Shown in pieces: positions 1 through 5,011 of a stretch of 5,011 nt of DNA. Source of the DNA: Actinomycetota bacterium. Its GTDB lineage: Bacteria; Actinomycetota; Actinomycetes; S36-B12; UBA10799. Position numbers and translations under genes: made by a program. The notes under the pieces are model-generated. The model was not told the origin of the DNA, searched no databases, and saw nothing but the letters and a program-made list of their open reading frames with translations. The stretch is taken from assembly GCA_030837395.1 (NCBI GenBank), contig JAUPKO010000025.1, positions 1 through 5,011 on the forward strand, read 5' to 3'. Every line of letters begins with the position of its first letter. Positions within the stretch are counted from its first letter, which is position 1.

Positions 1-21
1 AGACCGGCTGACCGACTCCCG

Positions 22-33
22 TACCCTTACCCG
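22..33 (+). promoter_or_regulatory. Probable -10 box for leaderless gcvP transcription
   Basis: TACCCT at 22-27 fits the actinobacterial -10 pattern TANNNT and ends 6 nt before the GTG at 34, the spacing expected if transcription begins at the start codon itself. No purine-rich ribosome binding site precedes the GTG (the 33 visible bases are pyrimidine-rich), which agrees with a leaderless mRNA. A -35 box would fall at the window edge and cannot be judged. The match is short and degenerate, so this is an inference from spacing. Confidence 0.4.
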
Positions 34-2898
34 GTGACCTCCTTCGCCGGCGATGCTGCTTTTAGTACCCGCCATATCGGCCCGGATCAGGGCGAGATCG
101 AAACGATGCTCAAGGTCGTGGGCCACGACAGCCTCGACTCCCTGATCGATGCTGCGGTGCCGGCCGGGATCCGAGACGAGCTGCTGGACCTACCCGCACC
201 TCTGTCGGAGGCTGACGTGCTGGCAGACCTTCGGCGACTGGCGCGGGCGAACAAGCCGCGGACCGCGATGATCGGAATGGGCTACTACGGCACCATCACA
301 CCTGCGGTCATCCGGCGAAACCTGCTCGAGAGCCCGGCCTGGTACACCGCCTATACGCCCTATCAGCCGGAGATCTCACAGGGTCGACTGCAGGCCCTGC
401 TGATGTTCCAGACGATGGTGTCCGACCTGACCGGGCTACCACTGGCCAATGCCTCCCTACTGGACGAGCCGACGGCCGCGGCGGAAGCGATGGCGCTGGC
501 CCGGCGCAGCGGGCGAAGCAAATCCCCGGTGTTCCTGGTCGATACCGACACCCACCCCCAGACGCTGGCTGTGTTACGGACTCGAGCCGAGCCGGTCGGG
601 ATCGAGATTGTCGAGTTCGACCCGCGCGTGAGCCACGATCGCCCGGACGCGTTCGGGGCGCTGCTGTCATATCCGGGGTCGAGTGGTCGTCTCTGGGATC
701 CGCGGACAGCCATCGCTGAATTGCGGGCCCTGGGCGCGGCGGTGGCGGTGACCACTGATCTGTTGGCGCTGACGCTGATCGCGGCGCCGGGAGCGATGGG
801 TGCGGACATCGTGGTCGGGTCAGCGCAGCGGTTCGGAGTCCCGATGGGATTCGGCGGCCCACACGCGGGGTTCATAGCCGTGCGACAGGGCCTGGAGCGC
901 AGTCTGCCCGGTCGCCTGGTGGGGGTGAGTAAGGACGAGGACGGACGCGTCGCCTACCGGCTGGCCCTCCAGACGCGTGAGCAGCACATCCGCCGGGAGC
1001 GCGCCACAAGCAACATCTGCACGGCACAGGTTCTGCTGGCCGTGGTCGCTGCGATGTACGCCGCCTATCACGGTCCGGTGGGACTCCGCGAGATCGCGAC
1101 GACTGTGAACGACCGAGCTCGCCGACTGGCCGCCGGATTCACGGCGGCGGGGCTGGTTCTGACCTCTGCGGAGTTCTTCGACACGCTCGGCTTGCGTGTC
1201 CCTGGTCAAGCCGCGGAGGTGCTGGCGGCGGCGCGCGCGGCGGGGATCGACCTACGCGAGGTTGACGCCGACACGGTCGGGCTGACCGTGGATGAGACCA
1301 CCCGCGACGAAGACTTGGAGCGGGTGGCGGATGCAATCGGTCAGGCGCTGGGGTTGCCGGTCGAGCTGACTGAGGTGGGGAGCGAGTCGATCCCGGCAGG
1401 ACTGCGCCGTGGCGTGGACTACCTGGACCACGAGTGGTTCAACGACTTTCACAGCGAAACCGCCATGATGCGATACCAGCGTAGGCTCTCCGACGCCGAC
1501 CTGGCGCTGGATAGGTCGATGATCCCGCTCGGATCGTGCACGATGAAGTTGAATGCGGCAGCGGAGATGGAGGCGATCAGCTGGCCGGAGTTCGCGGACC
1601 TGCATCCGTTCGCGCCGGCTGAGGAGAGCGCCGGATTTGCCGAGCTGATCACCCGACTGGAGTCCTGGTTGGCCGCCATCACCGGGTACGACGCGGTGTC
1701 GGTGCAGCCGAATGCGGGCAGTCAGGGGGAGTTCGCCGGCCTGCTCGCCATCCGGTCCTATCTGGTTGACCAAGGGCAGCCGGAGCGAGACGTCTGCTTG
1801 ATACCTTCCAGCGCGCACGGAACGAACGCGGCCAGTGCGGTGATGGCCGGACTTCGGGTGGTGGTGGTCGGCTGCGATGACCGTGGCAATGTCGATCTGG
1901 CTGATCTGCACGCGAAGATAGCCCTGCACGCGACGTCCCTGGCAGCGCTGATGATCACCTACCCGTCGACTCACGGAGTCTTCGAGCAGGAGGTGCAACA
2001 GATCTGCGGATTGGTCCACGACGCCGGCGGTCAGGTCTACCTCGATGGCGCCAACCTCAACGCCCTGGTGGGATTGGCCCCGCCCGGTCGGTTCGGGGCC
2101 GATGTGTCGCATCTGAACCTGCACAAGACCTTCTGTATTCCACATGGCGGCGGCGGTCCAGGCGTCGGCCCGGTGGGGGTCAGAGCCCACCTGGCGCCCT
2201 ATCTACCCGGTCATCCGCTGCGGCCCGACGCGGGGCCGACCGGTCGCGGCTTCCGGGACGGTGGCGTCGGACCCGTCAGTGGTGCTCCGTGGGGAAGTGC
2301 CGGCGTCCTTCCCATTCCCTACGCCTACATCCGATTGATGGGTGCTGACGGTCTGCGGGAGGCGACACGGACCGCAATCCTTTCTGCCAACTATCTGGCC
2401 GCCCGGCTGAGGGAGCACTACCCCATCCTCTACGCAGGTGAGACCGGTCTTGTCGCGCACGAGTGCATCGTCGATATCCGGGCCATCACCAAGGCGACCG
2501 GGGTGACGGTGGACGATATCGCCAAGCGACTCATCGACTACGGCTTCCATGCCCCGACCATGTCGTTCCCGGTGGCCGGCACGTTGATGATCGAACCCAC
2601 CGAGAGCGAGGATTTGGCCGAACTCGACAGGTTTGTCGCTGCGATGGCGGCGATCAAGGCGGAGATCGACCGGATCGCGGACGGCAGGGTCGCCGTCGCC
2701 GACTCGGAACTGCGCCACGCGCCCCACACTGCGCTGTGTCTGGCGGGGCCGTGGGGGAGGGGCTACGACCGGATGTCGGCCGCCTATCCGGCCGGTGCGG
2801 ACCCGGGCAAATATTGGCCGCCGGTGCGCCGGATTGACGGGGCTCACGGCGACCGCAACCTGGTATGCAATTGCCCGCCGCCGGAGGTGTTCGAGTAG
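34..2898 (+). CDS. gcvP: Glycine dehydrogenase (decarboxylating), glycine cleavage system P-protein
   Basis: This is the pyridoxal-phosphate enzyme of the cytoplasmic glycine cleavage system. It decarboxylates glycine and passes the aminomethyl group to the lipoyl arm of H-protein (GcvH), after which GcvT and lipoamide dehydrogenase complete the cycle to methylene-tetrahydrofolate, ammonia and NADH. At 954 aa it has the length of the fused single-chain P-protein (E. coli about 957), not the split GcvPA/GcvPB form. The N-terminal half carries RHIGP (residues 13-17), MIGMGYYGT (from 79), YTPYQPEISQGR (107-118) and NASLLDE (139-145). The C-terminal catalytic half carries GSCTMKLN (500-507), QPNAGSQGE (558-566), SSAHGTN (592-598), YLDGANLNA (669-677) and HLNLHKTF, whose Lys698 should form the Schiff base with PLP, followed by the glycine loop HGGGGPG (704-710). 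The C-terminus ends in the typical GDRNLVCNCPP (939-949). The GTG start at 34 is 13 codons before RHIGP; the frame stays open to the window edge, so a more upstream start cannot be excluded. A short stretch near residues 735-745 (GPTGRGFRDG) seems slightly longer than I recall in relatives. No frameshift is seen. GcvH and GcvT are not in the window. Confidence 0.97.
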   Translation: MTSFAGDAAFSTRHIGPDQGEIETMLKVVGHDSLDSLIDAAVPAGIRDELLDLPAPLSEADVLADLRRLARANKPRTAMIGMGYYGTITPAVIRRNLLESPAWYTAYTPYQPEISQGRLQALLMFQTMVSDLTGLPLANASLLDEPTAAAEAMALARRSGRSKSPVFLVDTDTHPQTLAVLRTRAEPVGIEIVEFDPRVSHDRPDAFGALLSYPGSSGRLWDPRTAIAELRALGAAVAVTTDLLALTLIAAPGAMGADIVVGSAQRFGVPMGFGGPHAGFIAVRQGLERSLPGRLVGVSKDEDGRVAYRLALQTREQHIRRERATSNICTAQVLLAVVAAMYAAYHGPVGLREIATTVNDRARRLAAGFTAAGLVLTSAEFFDTLGLRVPGQAAEVLAAARAAGIDLREVDADTVGLTVDETTRDEDLERVADAIGQALGLPVELTEVGSESIPAGLRRGVDYLDHEWFNDFHSETAMMRYQRRLSDADLALDRSMIPLGSCTMKLNAAAEMEAISWPEFADLHPFAPAEESAGFAELITRLESWLAAITGYDAVSVQPNAGSQGEFAGLLAIRSYLVDQGQPERDVCLIPSSAHGTNAASAVMAGLRVVVVGCDDRGNVDLADLHAKIALHATSLAALMITYPSTHGVFEQEVQQICGLVHDAGGQVYLDGANLNALVGLAPPGRFGADVSHLNLHKTFCIPHGGGGPGVGPVGVRAHLAPYLPGHPLRPDAGPTGRGFRDGGVGPVSGAPWGSAGVLPIPYAYIRLMGADGLREATRTAILSANYLAARLREHYPILYAGETGLVAHECIVDIRAITKATGVTVDDIAKRLIDYGFHAPTMSFPVAGTLMIEPTESEDLAELDRFVAAMAAIKAEIDRIADGRVAVADSELRHAPHTALCLAGPWGRGYDRMSAAYPAGADPGKYWPPVRRIDGAHGDRNLVCNCPPPEVFE

Positions 2899-2915
2899 CT
2901 GGGGGTCCACTCGTA

Positions 2916-2943
2916 CCGCCGACGACGGGCAGGTGCGTCGCGG
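2916..2943. terminator. Weak hairpin between convergent gcvP and yceI-like genes
   Basis: CCG plus CGACG (2916-2918 and 2920-2924) can pair with CGTCG plus CGG (2936-2943), giving an 8-bp GC stem with one bulged C and an 11-nt loop. It lies 17 nt after the gcvP stop and 6 nt beyond the stop of the opposing gene, so it could serve both as a terminator. There is no T-run on either side, and short GC-rich pairings are common by chance in DNA of this composition. Confidence 0.25.
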
Positions 2944-2949
2944 AACTGA

Positions 2950-3516
2950 TCAGCTGGTTGCTGGCACCTTGATCGCGGAGATCTCCAGTTCGATCGTGAT
3001 CTTCTCGCCCACCAGCACACCGCCGGCGTCCAGTTTGGCGTTGAAGTTCACGCCGAACTCGGTTCGGTTGATGGTGGTCTGACCTTCGAAGCCCACTCGC
3101 TCGTTGCCGTAAGGGTCGGTGGCCGCACCGGTGAACTCGAAAGCCACGGTGACGGACTTGGTGACGCCCTTGATGGTCAGGTCACCGACCACATCGAAGG
3201 TATCGGTGCCGGTCTGGCTGACCCCGGTGGAGGCGAAAGTGATCTCCGGGTAGTTCTGTGCATCAAAGAAGTCGTTGGTGCGCAGGTGTTCGTCCCGCTG
3301 CGGGTTGCGGGTGTCGACGCTGGCGACCTGCATCGTGACCTCGGCCTTCGATGCGGCCGGGTTGTCGGTGTCGAGCGTGATCGCACCGGCGAACTCGTCG
3401 AAACTGCCCCGGACCTTGGTGACCATGGCGTGGCGGGCGACGAAGCCCAGTCGGCTGTGGCTCGGATCGAGGGTGTAGCTGCCGGTGACGGTGGGTGCGA
3501 GTGTTGCGGTGCTCAT
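2950..3516 (-). CDS. YceI-family polyisoprenoid-binding-like protein, cytoplasmic form
   Basis: A 188-aa protein of the YceI family, a lipocalin-like beta-barrel whose characterised members bind long isoprenoid chains in the barrel cavity. The family signature is clear: YTLDPSHSRLGF (14-25) with the following RHAMVTKVRGSF (28-39), the central RDEHLRTNDFFD (74-85) and YPEITF (89-94), GDLTIKGVTK (111-120), NRTEFGVNF (150-158) and the end strand VGEKITIELEISA (169-181). Length is normal and the chain is complete. No signal peptide or lipobox precedes the first strand, so unlike periplasmic E. coli YceI this one should be cytoplasmic, as many actinobacterial members appear to be. The ATG at 3516 is supported by AGGGAG (complement of 3522-3527) with a 5-nt gap. 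It is divergent from the marR gene at 3615 and convergent with gcvP, so it is probably a single-gene transcript. The family assignment is firm; the physiological role (lipid or quinone carrier, envelope or oxidative stress) is not shown by the sequence. Confidence 0.93.
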   Translation of the reverse strand: MSTATLAPTVTGSYTLDPSHSRLGFVARHAMVTKVRGSFDEFAGAITLDTDNPAASKAEVTMQVASVDTRNPQRDEHLRTNDFFDAQNYPEITFASTGVSQTGTDTFDVVGDLTIKGVTKSVTVAFEFTGAATDPYGNERVGFEGQTTINRTEFGVNFNAKLDAGGVLVGEKITIELEISAIKVPATS

Positions 3517-3521
3517 TAGGA

Positions 3522-3527
3522 CTCCCT
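3522..3527 (-). promoter_or_regulatory. Ribosome binding site of the yceI-like gene
   Basis: On the minus strand AGGGAG lies 5 nt before the ATG at 3516. It fixes the start of the YceI-like protein and contrasts with the absence of any such site before the two plus-strand GTG starts (34 and 3615). Confidence 0.75.
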
Positions 3528-3564
3528 GAGTTGGAACGGTTGTCTGGATTTGGTTGCAAGTTCA

Positions 3565-3592
3565 ACTATATATGTATTTGTAGACATGTCAA
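3565..3592 (-). promoter_or_regulatory. Consensus-like promoter of the yceI-like gene
   Basis: Read on the minus strand, TTGACA (complement of 3587-3592) is followed after 16 nt by TATAGT (complement of 3565-3570). This is a perfect -35 and a five-of-six -10 for the housekeeping sigma factor, and is unusually strong for high-GC DNA. Transcription would start near 3558, leaving a leader of about 40 nt that includes the ribosome binding site. The -35 box lies inside the right half of the palindrome at 3578-3595, so a protein bound there should block RNA polymerase. Confidence 0.7.
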
Positions 3593-3595
3593 CAA
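3578..3595. promoter_or_regulatory. 18-bp palindromic operator, probable MarR-family binding site
   Basis: TTGTAGACATGTCAACAA is an inverted repeat in which 8 of 9 base pairs of the dyad match (only A3582 against A3591 breaks symmetry), with the perfect core GACATGTC at 3583-3590. Size and form suit the symmetric dimer of a MarR-family winged-helix protein, the product of the adjacent gene. It covers the -35 box of the minus-strand promoter and the presumed -35 region of the plus-strand promoter, so a single dimer could repress both genes. Binding is inferred from position and symmetry. Confidence 0.7.
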
Positions 3596-3607
3596 CTGCC
3601 GTATAGT
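3578..3607 (+). promoter_or_regulatory. Promoter of the marR-family gene, probably leaderless
   Basis: TATAGT at 3602-3607 is a strong -10 box and ends 7 nt before the GTG at 3615, so the transcript should begin at or very near the start codon. The -35 is less clear: TTGTAG at 3578-3583 (spacer 18) or TAGACA at 3581-3586 (spacer 15). Either lies in the palindromic operator, pointing to autorepression. No Shine-Dalgarno sequence separates the -10 box from the GTG. Confidence 0.6.
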
Positions 3608-3614
3608 TGCCCGC

Positions 3615-4097
3615 GTGACAGTACCGAGATGGCTGACCGAACCCGAGGACCGGGCCTGGCGAGGACTGCACCAGATGAATCGGGCACTGGACCACGCGCT
3701 CAGTCGCCGACTCGGGGACGACTCCGGGCTATCCGTGGCTGACTACGAGTTGTTGGTACCACTATCCGAGGCCGCAGATCGTCGACTCCGGGCGCGAGAC
3801 CTTGGTCAACTCGTGCAGTGGGAGAAGAGCAGGCTCTCCAAGCACGTGTCTCGGATGGAGCAGCGGGGACTGGTCTCGCGGCAGGAGTGTTCCTCCGATG
3901 CGCGGGGGTCGTTCATCTGCCTCACCGAAACTGGTTGGGCCGCCATCACTGCGGCCGCGCCGGACCACGTCGAGGCCGTTCGGCGGTACTTCGTGGACCT
4001 GCTGGATGCTGGTGAGTTGCGGATGTTCGCGGAGGTGTCCGACCGGGTAGTGGCTCGGGCCGCGGAGGCCTCCGGGAGTCGGGACCCCTGCGACTAA
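3615..4097 (+). CDS. MarR-family winged-helix transcriptional regulator
   Basis: A 160-aa DNA-binding regulator. The N-terminal dimerisation part contains RWLTEPEDRAWRGLHQMNRA (5-24), typical of an actinobacterial MarR subgroup. It is followed by SVADYELLVPLSEA (40-53), a first helix-turn-helix helix RARDLGQLVQW (59-69), the recognition helix KSRLSKHVSRMEQRGLVSRQ (71-90), and the wing with the conserved D95 and R97 leading to FICLTETG (100-107). The last part, APDHVEAVRRYFVDLLDAGEL (115-135), is the C-terminal dimer helix region. The frame is open upstream to 3495, but starts there would run into the yceI-like gene and across the promoter; GTG at 3615, 7 nt after TATAGT, gives the normal MarR length and is preferred. 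The gene is divergent from the yceI-like gene, with the palindrome at 3578-3595 between them, so it probably represses itself and that gene. Cysteines at 92, 102 and 159 are present, but nothing shows that they sense redox state. The ligand is unknown. Confidence 0.92.
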   Translation: MTVPRWLTEPEDRAWRGLHQMNRALDHALSRRLGDDSGLSVADYELLVPLSEAADRRLRARDLGQLVQWEKSRLSKHVSRMEQRGLVSRQECSSDARGSFICLTETGWAAITAAAPDHVEAVRRYFVDLLDAGELRMFAEVSDRVVARAAEASGSRDPCD

Positions 4098-4119
4098 CCC
4101 GACGTGCCTTGTGCAGGTA

Positions 4120-4217
4120 GCGGGCACTCGCGGCCATTCCCTATGAGCAGTGGGCGTTCGCGGCCATATATGGCCGCCAACGCCCACTGTCTTGCAGGTC
4201 TGGCCGCCAATGTCCGA
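4120..4217. repeat. Four-copy 17-bp element in a symmetric dyad with 30-bp spacing
   Basis: A 17-bp element, roughly TGGCCGCSARYGYCCRM, occurs four times. It is reversed at 4120-4136 and 4150-4166 and forward at 4171-4187 and 4201-4217. Copies of the same orientation are exactly 30 bp apart and the whole is symmetric about 4168.5. The inner pair is part of a near-perfect 42-bp palindrome (4148-4189, centre CCATATATGG, one mismatched pair at 4159/4178). The 13-bp spacers between outer and inner copies are not complementary, so only the elements are conserved. CAGGT precedes both the leftmost copy (4114-4118) and the rightmost copy (4195-4199). The transcript of the inner palindrome would fold into a long hairpin without a U-tract. 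It could be a terminator, an array of protein-binding sites or a dispersed palindromic repeat. Confidence 0.75.
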
Positions 4218-4262
4218 TTTGGATCCGTCAGGGCCCAGAGCCGTCCGTCGTCTGCGCCGGCC

Positions 4263-4338
4263 GCCTCCGCCAGTGGGATGCCCTCCCCGGGACTGCTGCG
4301 CTTTACGTCTCCGGGGAGGGCATCCCACTGGCGGAGGC
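4263..4338. repeat. 28-bp perfect inverted repeat with a 20-nt loop, possible bidirectional terminator
   Basis: The arms 4263-4290 and 4311-4338 are exact reverse complements over 28 bp; the left arm begins GCCTCCGCCAGTGGGATG and the right arm ends with its complement. The loop 4291-4310 is 20 nt, in which GAC (4291-4293) could pair with GTC (4307-4309) to lengthen the stem. The position between two convergent genes suits a two-way terminator. However, no T-run follows on either strand, and a perfect 28-bp stem is longer than an ordinary terminator needs, so a dispersed palindromic repeat or remnant of a small mobile element is an equal possibility. Confidence 0.8.
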
Positions 4339-4486
4339 TCCGCGGGTGGTGGCGGCGCGGGTGGATGTCCTCTGTGGACTCCGCTAGAGCTGTTCTGAGG
4401 CCGACACGCCGTGGACACGCCGGGGTTGGGGGTGCGGCGGGCGATCGTGGAGTGTGGAGAGGACGTCGCGAGGGGTTGGGCTTGGG

Positions 4487-5011
4487 TTAGGCGCGCTCGA
4501 GCGAATCGAGGCCTTCGCCGGGATGTGGGACGCCGTGACGGCGATCGATGATCAGGCTCGCCACCCCGACCGCGGAGAGCGCCAAGGCCACGACCGCTAC
4601 CACCGTCGCCACTTGGGCCACGCTTGCGTGCCACACGCTGACACCCGCGAAGATGAACACCACGGCCGCCCACAACGCGAACACTGCCCGCCGGTCATCG
4701 ACGGCAAGTCGGGAGTAGAGCAGGAACTGGGCGAGGGAGAAGGCCGCCCCGATCAGGCCGAAGATCCATAGGTCGGGTGCGAGGGAGGCGTAGTCATCGC
4801 CAGCCACCACAGCGATGACCAGGCCAGGCATCAGGGCCAGCGCCAGCACCAGCACGGCGCCGATGGCCGCAACTGCCCCGGCCGCAATGGCGGTCGTCTG
4901 TTGCCGTCGGTCATCGGCCATCCGCGGGAATGCGACCACGGCAATGAAGGCCGGCAGCCAGAAGGCGATCTTGGTGACAATGGCACCAACGGCGTAGGCA
5001 CCGGACTCCGG
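4487..5011 (-). CDS. Polysaccharide biosynthesis/flippase-type membrane protein, C-terminal part
   Basis: The reading frame is open from the right window edge to the TAA at 4487-4489 and gives 174 residues. The N-terminal part and start lie outside the window. The visible part begins ESGAYAVGAIVTKIAFWLP and continues AFIAVVAFPRMADD (21-34), a pattern I associate with oligosaccharide flippases of the MOP superfamily (lipid-linked sugar export across the inner membrane): a glycine/tyrosine-containing loop, a K-x-x-x-W-L-P helix and the FPR motif. Further hydrophobic segments lie at about 40-62, 81-100, 110-129 and 132-155, with GDDYA (71-75) before the third, as in that superfamily. The charged tail DRRHGVPHPGEGLDSLERA ends the protein. 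A GTG at 4939 could look like a start, but the conserved sequence continues upstream of it, so it is internal. Substrate and exact subfamily cannot be told from this fragment; another multi-pass exporter of the same superfamily is possible. Confidence 0.7.
   Translation of the reverse strand, partial: PESGAYAVGAIVTKIAFWLPAFIAVVAFPRMADDRRQQTTAIAAGAVAAIGAVLVLALALMPGLVIAVVAGDDYASLAPDLWIFGLIGAAFSLAQFLLYSRLAVDDRRAVFALWAAVVFIFAGVSVWHASVAQVATVVAVVALALSAVGVASLIIDRRHGVPHPGEGLDSLERA

Larger units (their letters stand above)
4098..4486. other. Gene-free intergenic region between convergent genes, rich in inverted repeats
   Basis: I see no credible gene in these 389 bp. The open frames that cross it run through both arms of the palindromes and resemble no family. 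It holds two structures described separately: a four-element dyad at 4120-4217 and a 28-bp inverted repeat at 4263-4338. The remainder up to 4486 is G-rich on the plus strand and contains a 9-bp direct repeat GACACGCCG at 4403-4411 and 4414-4422. Since the marR-family gene reads in from the left and the flippase gene from the right, this is a place where both transcripts must end. Confidence 0.7.

Noticed and set aside
1252..2190. A 312-codon minus-strand frame inside gcvP.
   Set aside because: It lies antisense to highly conserved catalytic motifs of gcvP and has no recognisable domain; it is a composition artefact.
3495..3614. N-terminal extension of the MarR-family frame starting at ATG 3495 (40 extra residues).
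   Set aside because: It would overlap the start of the divergent yceI-like gene and run through both -10 boxes and the operator. The added residues resemble no MarR N-terminus, and GTG 3615 gives a normal family length.
4403..4422. Tandem GACACGCCG separated by 2 bp (11-bp period).
   Set aside because: Only two copies in G/C-rich sequence, not near a promoter; no support for a function.
4364..4467. Distant inverted repeat GATGTCCTCT (4364-4373) and AGAGGACGTC (4458-4467).
   Set aside because: Ten bases with one mismatch, about 84 bp apart and with no flanking target duplication, are compatible with chance.
4098..4486. CRISPR array or insertion sequence in the repeat-rich gap.
   Set aside because: The repeated elements are few and in opposite orientations, the 13-bp spacers are far too short for CRISPR, and there is no transposase frame or clear target-site duplication.
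4104..4490. Open frame of 128 codons on the plus strand in the intergenic region.
   Set aside because: It crosses both inverted repeats, matches no family I recognise, has no ribosome binding site I can support, and long open frames are expected by chance in high-GC DNA.
3762..4673. A 303-codon minus-strand frame opposite the marR gene, the repeats and the flippase end.
   Set aside because: Its product is low-complexity Arg/Pro/Gly-rich, as expected for a high-GC shadow frame, and it overlaps two well-supported genes.

Overview
The window looks like chromosomal DNA of a high-GC Actinomycetota. The evidence is the strong G/C bias at third codon positions, GTG starts, TANNNT-type -10 boxes placed 6-7 nt ahead of apparently leaderless GTG starts, and protein sequences that read like actinobacterial family members. 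I cannot name the species.

Layout from left to right: (1) 34-2898 (+), a complete glycine decarboxylase P-protein (gcvP), with a probable leaderless promoter at the left edge. (2) 2950-3516 (-), a YceI-family lipocalin-like protein without a signal peptide, convergent with gcvP. (3) 3517-3614, a compact divergent promoter region. It carries an almost perfect 18-bp palindrome covering both -35 regions, and the two TATAGT -10 boxes are mirror images about the same centre. (4) 3615-4097 (+), a MarR-family winged-helix regulator of 160 aa, probably leaderless. (5) 4098-4486, about 390 bp without a credible gene between two convergent genes. It holds two palindromic structures: a dyad of four copies of a 17-bp element on a 30-bp spacing, and a 28-bp perfect inverted repeat with a 20-nt loop. 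(6) 4487-5011 (-), the C-terminal 174 residues of a multi-pass membrane protein of the polysaccharide flippase type, whose 5' end lies beyond the right edge.

Functionally, gcvP belongs to one-carbon/glycine catabolism and appears unconnected to the rest. The yceI-like gene and the marR gene form a divergent pair that most likely shares one operator, so the regulator probably represses both itself and yceI and is released by an unknown ligand or stress. The flippase belongs to envelope polysaccharide export and is separated from the pair by the palindromic region, which may serve as a two-way transcriptional barrier, a dispersed repeat, or both. No mobile-element genes, tRNA, rRNA or CRISPR array are visible. 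The most interesting parts are the symmetric promoter-operator and the four-copy 30-bp-spaced palindrome.
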